NCBI GenBank assembly: GCA_003857395.1 | Contig: RPRC01000294.1 | Span: 1-6,164, forward strand | DNA: 6,164 nt | DNA from: Geobacter sp. | GTDB taxonomy: Bacteria; Desulfobacterota; Desulfuromonadia; Geobacterales; Geobacteraceae | Direction: 5' to 3' | Shown here: positions 1-5,923 of the stretch, piece after piece | How the letters are laid out: each line of letters opens with the position of its first letter | Position numbering within the stretch: the first letter of the stretch is position 1 | Notes under the pieces: model-generated | What the model was told of the DNA's origin: nothing | The model's input: only the letters and a program-made list of their open reading frames with translations | The model's database searches: none | Program-made: the position numbers and the translations under genes

Positions 1-272
1 ACAAAGTATCAGACATAAGAAGTCATTCTGATTTGTTGACAGGGCGGGTATACACTGATTCAGAAAACAGACTAAGCCTAATGTTTTATATCCCCGACGA
101 GGCTGTAAAACTTATTTCTGAGTTTAGAGGTTCATTTAGTGACTTTAAGAACAACAACAAACCAGCCTTTATGGTGCAATTGGACAAGATTAGAATCGAA
201 GAGAGCATAAATCAGTTTCTTTTACGTTCTCCTTTCAAGGAATTCTATATGGCAAAGTACCCGACAAATTGA
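1..272 (+). CDS. C-terminal part of an unidentified protein (5' end outside window)
   Basis: The frame is open from base 3 to the TGA at 270-272 with no stop, so the gene very probably begins upstream of the window. About 89 residues are visible. A TTG at 33 could serve as a start, but nothing resembling a ribosome binding site precedes it and the frame stays open to its left, so I treat the gene as 5'-partial. The visible part is soluble and mixed in composition: a charged, hydrophobic alternation around MFYIPDEAVKLISEF, then a Lys/Asn-rich turn, then a helix ending in EFYMAKYPTN. There is no membrane segment and no motif I can assign. A strong intrinsic terminator starts 26 bp after the stop, which supports this being the end of a real transcription unit. 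I do not recognise the family. An N-terminal ligand-domain fragment of an AraC-like regulator crossed my mind, but the sequence does not show it. Confidence 0.5.
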   Translation, partial: KVSDIRSHSDLLTGRVYTDSENRLSLMFYIPDEAVKLISEFRGSFSDFKNNNKPAFMVQLDKIRIEESINQFLLRSPFKEFYMAKYPTN

Positions 273-297
273 GTTGTAGTGGTTTTCCCCACTAAAG

Positions 298-333
298 AGC
301 CGCCCTGGATATCTCTTCCAAAGGCGGCTTTTT
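298..333 (+). terminator. Rho-independent terminator
   Basis: The arms AGCCGCC (298-304) and GGCGGCT (323-329) pair perfectly and run into a T tract (329-333). The stem can extend by three more pairs through A and G-U pairing with the T tract. The position, just after the stop at 272, fits termination of the upstream plus-strand gene. Confidence 0.8.
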
Positions 334-645
334 CTTTCCCAGCTTCACACCTGCGCACATACTCATCTCAATCTGCCTTTCCCTACATCTACTCTGGAAG
401 AACTGTTGTTTTTATCCACGATTTCCAAAACTTTCTTCAATGCCGCCGCCTTTATCGCAAGAATCTTTTCTTCAGCTTCCAAAAGAATCAGCTCAACTTG
501 GGGTAGAACCAACAGTCGTGTCACCAGGGACCATCTGGGATCACTGAAGTGCCAAGCGTGAATTAATGTCGAGTTCAAAGCGGTCATACTGTTTCACTCT
601 GCCGCTTTGGTCCCTGATTCGCTTTGCATATTTGCCTATTGATGA
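334..645. other. Intergenic stretch, no recognised gene
   Basis: This lies between the terminator and the end of the truncated response regulator. On the minus strand a 74-codon frame (587 down to 363) starts with ATG and carries a hydrophobic/charged helix-like segment (VELILLEAEEKILAIKAAAL). It has no clear ribosome binding site and no family resemblance, and other minus frames break up with stops. A sensor kinase gene often follows a regulator of this type, but no His-box, ATPase motif or membrane segment is visible here. If a partner kinase existed it has been lost or is elsewhere. I see no structured RNA. Confidence 0.4.
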
Positions 646-1242
646 TCAGGTCTCTTTCAGGATATACCCAATTCCGGGTACTGTGTGGATAAGGTTTCTG
701 CCTGTTACTTTATCTATTTTCTGGCGAAGAAAGCTGGCGTATACACTTACAATATTGGTGAACTTAACAGCTTCCATTTTTGGCCAGACATACTCAACGA
801 TTGTGCTGCGGCTCAATACCTGGTTCGGATTGCGAACGAAAAATTCGAGAAGGGCATATTCTTTTGAAGTTAGTTGTATTTCCTCTTCCTTGCACCATGC
901 CTTGCGGCTGATCGGGTCCAGGCGCAGATCGGCAAAGCGGATTTCGGCGCCTCGCTCTTGTTGGGATCTACGTATCAGTGCTTGGACTCTGGCAAGCAGT
1001 TCAGCAAATGCAAAGGGTTTTGACAGATAGTCGTCCGCTCCGGCATCAAGGCCGGTGACAATGTCCGCAACGGTTTTTATTGTCGATAGAATTAGTACCG
1101 GTGTCGTTACGTTTACCACCCGAAGGTCCTTGATAAGCGACAGGCCGTCCTTTTTTGGAAGAATCAGGTCGAGGATTATAAGGTTATAGAACTCATCACG
1201 CGCCTTCCTAAACCCTTTCACTCCGTCATATGCAAAATCCGG
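646..1242 (-). pseudogene. OmpR/PhoB-type response regulator, 5'-truncated by an IS end
   Basis: This is the remnant of a two-component transcription regulator that would be phosphorylated by a sensor kinase and bind DNA. In the direction of translation the receiver domain enters at DFAYDGVKG, then LIILDLILP with the phospho-acceptor Asp, the Ser/Thr switch region (PVLILST), GADDYLSKPF with the conserved Lys, then a linker. A full winged-helix DNA-binding domain follows (LTSKEYALLEFFVRNPNQVL, then VYASFLRQKID, then HTVPGIGY) and a TGA stop. What is missing is the first ~25 residues: beta-1, the acidic pair that binds Mg2+, and helix 1. The frame continues upstream only into the 23-bp repeats of an IS21-type end, where a GTG at 1302 opens an artificial extension (MSSQNRTDCP...). 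Without the acidic pair normal phosphorylation is unlikely, so I call it a pseudogene; the DNA-binding half is intact. The wing has Pro where many relatives have Arg (TVRGxGY). The junction cannot be placed better than about 1236-1250. Confidence 0.85.
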
Positions 1243-1344
1243 AGTACACTGGACACCCAATCCGGAATTAACTGGACAGTCCGTCCGGTTTTGACTGGAC
1301 ACTGAATCCGGTTATCACTGGACACCCAATCCGGGGTCACCACA
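1236..1344 (-). mobile_element. Solitary IS21-family-type end (23-bp repeat array)
   Basis: Four successive 23-bp units begin at 1236, 1259, 1282 and 1305, each of the form AATCCGG-N7-CTGGACA-N2. A fifth partial unit (1328-1344) ends in GGTCACCACA. Read on the minus strand the element starts TGTGGTGACCCCGGATTGGG at 1344 and runs inward to the left. Multiple subterminal repeats behind a TG-starting end are known for IS21-family elements, where they are IstA transposase binding sites. No istA or istB gene is present and no second end lies nearby. The interior side runs directly into the middle of a response regulator receiver domain, as expected if a deletion started inside the IS and removed both its body and the regulator's start. 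The family assignment is from memory of such ends. Confidence 0.72.
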
Positions 1345-1354
1345 GAATTAGGAT

Positions 1355-1373
1355 TATAAAGCACGCTAAGGTT
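1355..1373 (+). repeat. 19-bp dispersed repeat, copy 1
   Basis: TATAAAGCACGCTAAGGTT matches 2995-3013 at 18 of 19 positions in the same orientation. It sits 10 bp outside the tip of the first IS end. Its role is unknown. Confidence 0.5.
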
Positions 1374-1461
1374 GAGGGTTCTAACTTGCCGTCAAATTAT
1401 CAGAACCGATGACTTCCTTTATTACATTTCCGTACCCGAATTTTCATGTCCTTTGTCGGGG

Positions 1462-1487
1462 AAAAGCCCCGGAGTGATCCGGGGGCT
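1462..1487 (-). terminator. Minus-strand intrinsic terminator-like hairpin
   Basis: On the minus strand AGCCCCCGGA (1487-1478) pairs with TCCGGGGCT (1473-1465), with one bulged C and a TCAC loop, followed by a short run of four T. It is GC-rich and well formed, but the T tract is short. It points the right way for transcripts from the DUF3943 gene, yet lies ~370 bp past that stop with an IS-like end in between. It may have belonged to a gene now lost. Confidence 0.5.
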
Positions 1488-1642
1488 CCGTGCGTGACTC
1501 CTACGAAAATATCTCGGCTGATTACACCTAGCAAAAGGGACCGGAGCAATCTCTTCCGATAGGGAATATAGCATAATTAGTATATGAATTGTTCCTCAGT
1601 CAGTCATCCTGAAAAACGAGCGAGTCATAGATAAGTGTAACG

Positions 1643-1811
1643 AACTGCAAACATCGGACATTAAAACTGCAAACATCGTCATTTCGTGACCACATTAAAT
1701 GAAAATATCCGAGCACTCAAAACCAGATTAACTGCAAATGAAACCACATTATTTGCAAACAGACTGCAAACATAATTTTGAAACCACATTAACAAACCGG
1801 CCGGGCTCACA
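1643..1811 (-). mobile_element. Phased repeat array, probable second IS21-like end
   Basis: Two short motifs alternate. CTGCAAA occurs at 1645, 1667, 1732 and 1764, with a variant (TTGCAAA) at 1753. CCACATTA occurs at 1690, 1744 and 1784, with relatives at 1656 and 1723. Spacings of the first motif are 22, 65, 21 and 11 bp, all close to whole helical turns. On the minus strand the right edge reads TGTGAGCCCGG (from 1811), resembling the TGTGGTGACCCCGG tip of the element at 1344. I infer a transposase-binding end of an IS21-like element of a different subgroup, again without istA/istB. A regulatory operator cluster or iteron-type array is possible, but no replication gene is nearby. Confidence 0.45.
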
Positions 1812-1852
1812 GCATCGTCTTGATTTGTCGTAATAGTGAATTGGAAAGCGCG

Positions 1853-2782
1853 TTATCTCAGCAGAAATTCCAAATTGACCCCGACCTGTTTCTCATTCGA
1901 CCCCGAGGGAGACGACAATGAAGGCTTTGGAATTTTAGGTATAAGATATGTAATCGAAATATTTGACTTTATGCCGAACGACTTTTCAAATCCAGTGCTG
2001 AGAACACCAATCGGATCCGTGGCAACAAGCACCGCATGGTCATACCAATGGAGATCCGGCTTGCTTTTAATCTTATCCCGCAGAGGTTCAATCACAAAAG
2101 CACCGAGAAGCGAGCCAACCCCAGGCGTGACGATCAAATCCTGGATCGAAGGCTTCTCGAAAAAGCATTCAATGCCAAATTCATACATTGCCGACATCAT
2201 CGCAGAATATACCAAAGAAGATTTTTTGCTCAACCCACGCTCACGGGCACGGATATAGTATGTGGATCCCCAGTAAGGATGAAGGATATAGTTGACATAG
2301 AATTTATCATCGTCGATCACGGGATCTACAAAATGTTTGCCATAGTTACTAAACATCTGTCCCTTCTTCGCTTCACTCCAGTTGGAGAAGCTTTCAGGTA
2401 ACACGTATGTTATGGCAACGGCACCGATTTGGGAACCCACCAAAAGTCCAGTATCGCGCCATATACCACTCCAGTCAGGAGTCGACTTATCGGCAAGAAG
2501 GATGCTTGGGGGGGACACAACGGCAGGAGCCACGACGGAGGGAGCTTTGATGTTACTGACCTTAGCGGATGAAAGGTTCATAAATTTAGCTTCGCTAGCC
2601 GCAGTGTTTTTACGAAAGGGTGTCTTGGTGGAATTGATGGTATCACCACTAGCTCCATGCGAATGCGGGGTCGCCAATGAATCCGTCTGGGTTGTCAAAA
2701 GAAAAGATAGCACTGCGCAAACATAGAGGCCTGATCTTTTGATTCGCTTGAAAAGCAGAGAATGGATCTCACAGAATGGCAC
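1853..2782 (-). CDS. Exported DUF3943-family protein of unknown function
   Basis: A 309-residue protein. The start is GTG at 2782: GAGG (2791-2788) sits 5 nt upstream, and the frame closes with a stop shortly before it. The N-terminus has a positive n-region (FKRIKRS, 11-17), a hydrophobic core (GLYVCAVLSFLLT, 18-30) and a likely signal peptidase site after SLA (35-37). A low-complexity linker rich in Ser, Thr, Ala and Pro covers roughly 38-100. The conserved region follows, with HPYWGSTYYIRARERG (168-183), SAMYEFGIECFFEKPSIQDL (197-216), TPGVGSLLG (219-227) and ATDPIGV (254-260). I recognise this pattern as DUF3943, a family of envelope proteins of unknown role; the assignment is from motif memory. 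It is likely periplasmic or outer-membrane associated. The end NISITYLIP...VGVNLEFLLR could form beta strands. The gene stands alone, with an IS-like end beginning ~42 bp past its stop, so its native downstream context seems lost. Confidence 0.85.
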   Translation of the reverse strand: MPFCEIHSLLFKRIKRSGLYVCAVLSFLLTTQTDSLATPHSHGASGDTINSTKTPFRKNTAASEAKFMNLSSAKVSNIKAPSVVAPAVVSPPSILLADKSTPDWSGIWRDTGLLVGSQIGAVAITYVLPESFSNWSEAKKGQMFSNYGKHFVDPVIDDDKFYVNYILHPYWGSTYYIRARERGLSKKSSLVYSAMMSAMYEFGIECFFEKPSIQDLIVTPGVGSLLGAFVIEPLRDKIKSKPDLHWYDHAVLVATDPIGVLSTGFEKSFGIKSNISITYLIPKIPKPSLSSPSGSNEKQVGVNLEFLLR

Positions 2783-2833
2783 ATGAACCTCGCAGAACCT
2801 TTATTCAAACTGAATACTTCAACCGCTTACTCT

Positions 2834-2862
2834 ATTTTAGATCTAACGGCTGAGCTTGTTAC
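2834..2862 (-). promoter_or_regulatory. Candidate sigma-70 promoter for the DUF3943 gene
   Basis: On the minus strand GTAACA (2862-2857) and TAAAAT (2839-2834) are separated by 17 bp. This would put the transcript start near 2827, about 45 nt before the GTG codon. The match is 4/6 in the -35 and 5/6 in the -10, so it is plausible but not proven. Confidence 0.35.
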
Positions 2863-2994
2863 ACGTTGACACCCGCCGACCTCGTATCGGCCGTCTTACG
2901 ATTTGCGACTAGGGGTAACCACACCAAACGGATTTTTATGTACGCTAAGCTTTTTGTAGAGGAATCTTGCCGTTGGTCAGCTCACGAAACGGGC

Positions 2995-3013
2995 TATAAA
3001 GCCCGCTAAGGTT
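2995..3013 (+). repeat. 19-bp dispersed repeat, copy 2
   Basis: TATAAAGCCCGCTAAGGTT differs from 1355-1373 at one position. Here the left half forms part of a small hairpin, GGGCT (2991-2995) with AGCCC (3000-3004), which the first copy lacks. Confidence 0.5.
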
Positions 3014-3125
3014 TTATTGAAACGCGGTTTAAATTTGCTCTACAATCGGGCTTGTGCGGCAGAGAAGACCATTTATTTCTCCGAAGGCTTGAGTAGTTTC
3101 GTGCATACGTTTCCAAAACTCTTCT

Positions 3126-3218
3126 GAAGAGGGGATTGTCAACGAGTTGTACGTTGATAATGGGAGCGCCTTTTGCTCTCGGAAGCTCGAATTTACAAAC
3201 GCAATCGCTTCAGGCTCT
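3126..3218 (+). pseudogene. Fragment of a DDE integrase/transposase core
   Basis: The plus-strand frame reads ELYVDNGSAFCSRKLE (3144-3191). In IS481/IS21/IS3-like transposases the second catalytic Asp of the integrase core lies in a YVDNGSAF-type motif followed by Ser and a Leu-Glu pair, and this matches closely. The following FTNAIASGS is a poor echo of the usual segment. Upstream the frame hits a stop at 3093-3095, and downstream the expected Pro/Gly/Arg-rich segment before the catalytic Glu is absent in all frames. It is therefore at most a decayed scrap, unable to act. The call rests on about 15 residues, so chance resemblance is not excluded. Confidence 0.4.
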
Positions 3219-3530
3219 CCGAGTATGCGTTGGAAACCGCTTCTGCTAAAATTACGACCTTCCAGCCGTTCCTTGCCGTCCTGTGTACTGTGCATACGAC
3301 AAACGCAATGCAACCTCTATTGTGTTTCGAGGCTGGTGGGTTGACCCAAACTCAAACTTCTGCGGAGGTCATTAAGGATATGGTGTCGTGCTAATTGTAT
3401 CAGACCTTGATGCAGCAAAGGGATGCCTGGTTGCGTAATTTAACATGGACTCAAAGAAGAGAAAAACAGGTCAAGTTACGGCAGGTTGCCGCGAAACGCC
3501 ACCGGGAATTCGTAAGTTTCAAATTTTAAC

Positions 3531-3559
3531 TTGTTTTTCCCGTCCCGTTGCTCTATTTT
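3531..3559 (+). promoter_or_regulatory. Candidate sigma-70 promoter for uppP
   Basis: TTGTTT (3531-3536) and TATTTT (3554-3559) are 17 bp apart. A start near 3566 would give a ~20-nt leader ending in the GGGAG ribosome binding site at 3579-3583. The -35 is weak (3/6). Confidence 0.35.
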
Positions 3560-3587
3560 TCTCCTGCTTGAATCAACTGGGAGAAGA

Positions 3588-4409
3588 ATGTCCGTGAACT
3601 CTCTGCATGCCGCGGTACTAGGCGCGATTCAGGGATTCACGGAAATCCTGCCCATAAGCAGTTCCGCGCACCTGATATTCATACCATTGGTCCTTGACTG
3701 GTCCGAGTCGGGGATCGCCTTCGATGTCGCCCTTCACTTGGGAACGCTGATCGCCCTTTGCATCTATTTCCCCCAGGATATCCTCCATCTGACGGTCAAT
3801 CTCTGCAACGGCCTTTTCCGCCGGGATTTCGGTTCCCAGTCCTCCCGTCTGCCGTTTTATATCATTGCAGGGACTTTTCCTGCGGCGATAGTAGGCAAAT
3901 TATTCGAGAATACCATCGTGGAGATGTTTCGCGGCAGCCCTGTTTCCATAGCTATTCTTCTGATCGTCTTCGGACTGCTCCTGGCGGCAACTGATCGGAT
4001 CGGAACCAGGCAATTGACAATGGACGGCGTAACCCTCCGTTCCGCCCTTCTTATCGGAGTCGCCCAGAGCCTCGCCCTCATGCCCGGGGTGTCACGCTCG
4101 GGGGTCACCATTACCGCTGCACTTTTTCTCGGTTTCAGGAGCGAGACCGCCGCACGTTTTTCGTTTCTGCTTTCACTTCCGATCGTGGCCGGAGCAGCCG
4201 CCCTGAAGCTCGGAGAACTCGCGGTGCACGGTATTCCGGAGGGAGAACTAAAAATACTGTTGATCGGTGTTTCCGTTTCCACCGTGGCCGGCTATCTTAG
4301 TGTGGCGTTTCTTCTCAGATTCGTTCAGAAATATTCATTGTCTCTGTTCGTCTGGTATCGTGTCCTGGCAGGGGCGGCGATCCTACTTTACATTTTCCCT
4401 GCCTTTTAA
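3588..4409 (+). CDS. uppP: Undecaprenyl-diphosphate phosphatase (UppP/BacA family)
   Basis: This integral membrane enzyme removes a phosphate from undecaprenyl diphosphate to regenerate the C55-P lipid carrier used for peptidoglycan and other surface polymers; excess enzyme confers bacitracin tolerance. The product is 273 residues, normal for the family. The ATG at 3588 is chosen because GGGAG lies 4 nt upstream and the family N-terminus (HAAVLGAIQGFTE) follows at once; a TTG at 3531 would add 19 unlikely residues. Signature 1 is QGFTEILPISSSAHL (15-29), a QxxxE version of the (E/Q)xxxE motif with the catalytic-site Ser and His. Signature 2 is PGVSRSGVT (166-174) with the conserved Arg170. 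Roughly eight hydrophobic segments fit the family fold. All key residues look intact. The gene is more GC-rich than its neighbours, is monocistronic and converges with the permease gene. It is the clearest housekeeping-type gene in the window. Confidence 0.95.
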   Translation: MSVNSLHAAVLGAIQGFTEILPISSSAHLIFIPLVLDWSESGIAFDVALHLGTLIALCIYFPQDILHLTVNLCNGLFRRDFGSQSSRLPFYIIAGTFPAAIVGKLFENTIVEMFRGSPVSIAILLIVFGLLLAATDRIGTRQLTMDGVTLRSALLIGVAQSLALMPGVSRSGVTITAALFLGFRSETAARFSFLLSLPIVAGAAALKLGELAVHGIPEGELKILLIGVSVSTVAGYLSVAFLLRFVQKYSLSLFVWYRVLAGAAILLYIFPAF

Positions 4410-4664
4410 TAATCATCAAACTTTCCCCCGATTCAGCCGTTGTTTTTCCGCCTCTTAACAAAATGTTGTACATCTCGACGTGACACTTACGCGGTTTAGT
4501 CCTTTCAAACTTTCGGCTTTCGGTCTATTTGCCCGCTGTCCTACGCTTAAAACTTGTTGTTACCACCAAGCCTCCAAGGACTCGCTATCCGGTGGTTGGC
4601 CAACCTTCCGGGTCGGGAGTCACACTCGCGAAATTACGCGACCTTGCCCGACCACATTCCTGTG
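4410..4664. repeat. Convergent intergenic region rich in nested inverted repeats
   Basis: This separates the 3' ends of uppP and the permease. It contains a tandem CTTTCGG pair (4510-4523), a stem ACCACC/GGTGGT (4562-4567 with 4591-4596), a perfect 12-bp palindrome GGTTGGCCAACC (4594-4605), and a nested hairpin. In that hairpin GGTCGGG (4611-4617) pairs with CCCGACC (4647-4653), and TCGCG (4626-4630) pairs with CGCGA (4637-4641) around a 6-nt loop. No T tract follows these stems, so they are not ordinary intrinsic terminators. It could be a structured RNA, a small palindromic repeat element or IS debris. I have a vague sense of similar intergenic sequence in related genomes but cannot name a family. 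No gene is visible on either strand. Confidence 0.5.
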
Positions 4665-5720
4665 TCAAGGGCTGTTTACTTTTACCTGATTGGTATCGTC
4701 GCCAACTCGGGGAAGATAAAGTTCCAGATATAATACTCTCATGATAGCAAAGAGTGGAGGAGCGAGGAAAACTCCCACAATTCCAAGCCACGATCCCAGT
4801 AACAAAATGAAGATCAATAGCGGCACTTCAGGAAGTTCAACCTGACCTTTCATGAGCATCGGAAGAATGATGTTACCTTCGATCTGTTGGACTACTACAA
4901 AGACGGCGATGACCCAAAGAACGAGTGACGGTTCAGAAGCCAACGTAATAAGAGCTGCGCATCCGACGACGATCAGGGGTCCTAGATACGGAATAATCCC
5001 AAATAATGCAGTGAGAAGCCCGTACACGGCCCAATAATCGACTCCGACGAACCATAACCCGATTGCTGTCATGAACCCCAATATGAGCATATCGATTATC
5101 TGCGCACGAAACCAAAGTCTCAGAGTTGTAGCACATCGACTCAGGACATAGGCTACTTTATGTCGACGGTTTTGGGGAAAGGCATGAACAACCGCCGTGA
5201 AATAATCATTCAAGGAAACCGCTGTGTACATACTGACGATCAAAGCAAATAGAAATCCGCTTATTGCGGCGAAACTAGTCAGTAGACCCTTAAAAAAAGG
5301 TGAGACAAGACCTTGTGCAGCGGTTCCTACATTCAGAGCTTCAAGCTGAGCCTGGAGCCAAGGGTATTTCATGAAAAGTGATAAAATACGGCTCTTTAGG
5401 TTCGCTGAAATTTCAGGTGAGCGTGCAATAAGGTTCTCTAGTTGTTCCGAGACCAAAAACCAAATCCCGAAACTTGCCCCACCAATAATAATGATAATAA
5501 CGATAAGACAAAGTAGGGCACTCAGAGCTCGTGGGATCTTAAACTTTTGATTTGCAAACGAAAGGATTGGCGCAACGAGAACTCCTATCCCGATTCCAAT
5601 CAACGACACAACGACAATATATATCGAGTAGTAAAGAAGAATGAGCGCGACTATTGTGAAGATCCCAAAGAGAACAAGTTTCACTTTTATCCAAAATTCT
5701 GGGTTCAATTTTTCCATCAT
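4665..5720 (-). CDS. AI-2E family transporter (PerM/TqsA-like permease)
   Basis: A 351-residue inner-membrane protein of the AI-2E transporter family (PF01594 type), whose members include the E. coli autoinducer-2 exporter TqsA, PerM and Na+/H+ antiporter-like proteins. The substrate cannot be told from sequence. Two hydrophobic hairpins lie at the N-terminus (about 12-55 and 66-92), then a mostly soluble helical segment (about 93-145), then further membrane segments (147-170, 207-225, 229-262, 266-283, 299-330). Family hallmarks are GIIPYLGPLI (241-250), QQIEGNIILP (278-287) and LGIVGVFLAPPLFA (312-325). Length is typical. The start is ATG 5720, with GAGGA (5733-5729) 8 nt upstream; a second ATG follows immediately and is less well spaced. 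The gene is complete and alone on its strand. No luxS or other quorum-sensing gene is in view, so I would not infer an autoinducer role. A possible promoter lies ~215 bp upstream. Confidence 0.9.
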   Translation of the reverse strand: MMEKLNPEFWIKVKLVLFGIFTIVALILLYYSIYIVVVSLIGIGIGVLVAPILSFANQKFKIPRALSALLCLIVIIIIIGGASFGIWFLVSEQLENLIARSPEISANLKSRILSLFMKYPWLQAQLEALNVGTAAQGLVSPFFKGLLTSFAAISGFLFALIVSMYTAVSLNDYFTAVVHAFPQNRRHKVAYVLSRCATTLRLWFRAQIIDMLILGFMTAIGLWFVGVDYWAVYGLLTALFGIIPYLGPLIVVGCAALITLASEPSLVLWVIAVFVVVQQIEGNIILPMLMKGQVELPEVPLLIFILLLGSWLGIVGVFLAPPLFAIMRVLYLELYLPRVGDDTNQVKVNSP

Positions 5721-5923
5721 AGTCAGAGTCCTCTAGCAAAAAATGGAGTGCCTCACCTTCAGTCTGAGACTCAGTTATCGTAAGCCGAAAACCGACTCCC
5801 AAGCACTTCTCAACAACTGAAAGGGAGCGGGAATCAGGGCATGAGCCGCTAAACCAGATCAACATCACGGTGTTACAACAACGAACTCATCACTACGGTT
5901 TTTCGCCCAAGTAAACTCTTCGC

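Larger units (their letters stand above)
1345..1642. other. Non-coding spacer between two IS-like ends
   Basis: No reading frame with coding character is visible on either strand. The stretch holds a 19-bp sequence repeated at 2995-3013 (here 1355-1373), a minus-strand terminator-like hairpin (1462-1487), and an AT-rich patch around 1566-1592 (ATATAGCATAATTAGTATATG) that could contain a -10 element but lacks a partner -35. It may be original flanking DNA of the first IS end, internal DNA of the second element, or both. Confidence 0.45.
2863..3530. other. Long intergenic region with mobile-element debris
   Basis: No intact gene is supported between the DUF3943 promoter and the uppP promoter. 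It contains a second copy of a 19-bp repeat (2995-3013, inside a GGGCT-ATAA-AGCCC hairpin) and a scrap of an integrase-like coding sequence (around 3126-3218). A minus-strand frame of 94 codons (3313-3029) and plus-strand frames of 65-73 codons overlap that scrap; none has a clear start signal or family character. A weak AT hairpin (3514-3532, AAGTT/AACTT) precedes a T run just upstream of uppP. A 51-codon frame from ATG 3445 overlaps the uppP start but has no ribosome binding site. Confidence 0.45.

Noticed and set aside
363..587. 74-codon minus-strand frame with a helix-like segment, downstream of the regulator
   Set aside because: It has no ribosome binding site, no recognisable domain and a stop just upstream. 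It may be residual coding DNA but cannot be supported as a gene.
566..1030. 154-codon plus-strand frame across the response regulator
   Set aside because: It lies antisense to a clearly recognisable receiver and winged-helix domain and has no family character.
1451..1500. Hairpin region considered as a cyclic-di-GMP or other riboswitch
   Set aside because: No conserved riboswitch core is present; the structure is explained by a terminator-like stem on the minus strand.
1836..2258. Plus-strand frames of 140, 121 and 114 codons between 1836 and 2726
   Set aside because: All are shadows of the DUF3943 gene, which has a signal peptide, start signals and family motifs.
2840..2905. CTAACGGCTGAGC at 2843-2855 suggested an integron attC site
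   Set aside because: No matching complementary right-hand site (GTTAG-type core with inverse arm) lies within a plausible distance, and no integron integrase is present.
3029..3313. 94-codon minus-strand frame
   Set aside because: It overlaps the YVDNGSAF-bearing plus-strand scrap, has no start signal and no recognisable family.
3445..3602. 51-codon plus-strand frame overlapping the uppP start (possible leader peptide)
   Set aside because: It has no ribosome binding site before its ATG, and the likely uppP promoter lies inside it.
3857..4282. 141-codon minus-strand frame inside uppP
   Set aside because: It is antisense to a well-defined uppP and has Arg/Ser/Pro-rich composition typical of a shadow in GC-rich DNA.
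5539..5868. 109-codon minus-strand frame overlapping the permease start
   Set aside because: Its second half is an out-of-frame reading of the permease gene; the first ~50 residues have no recognised family.
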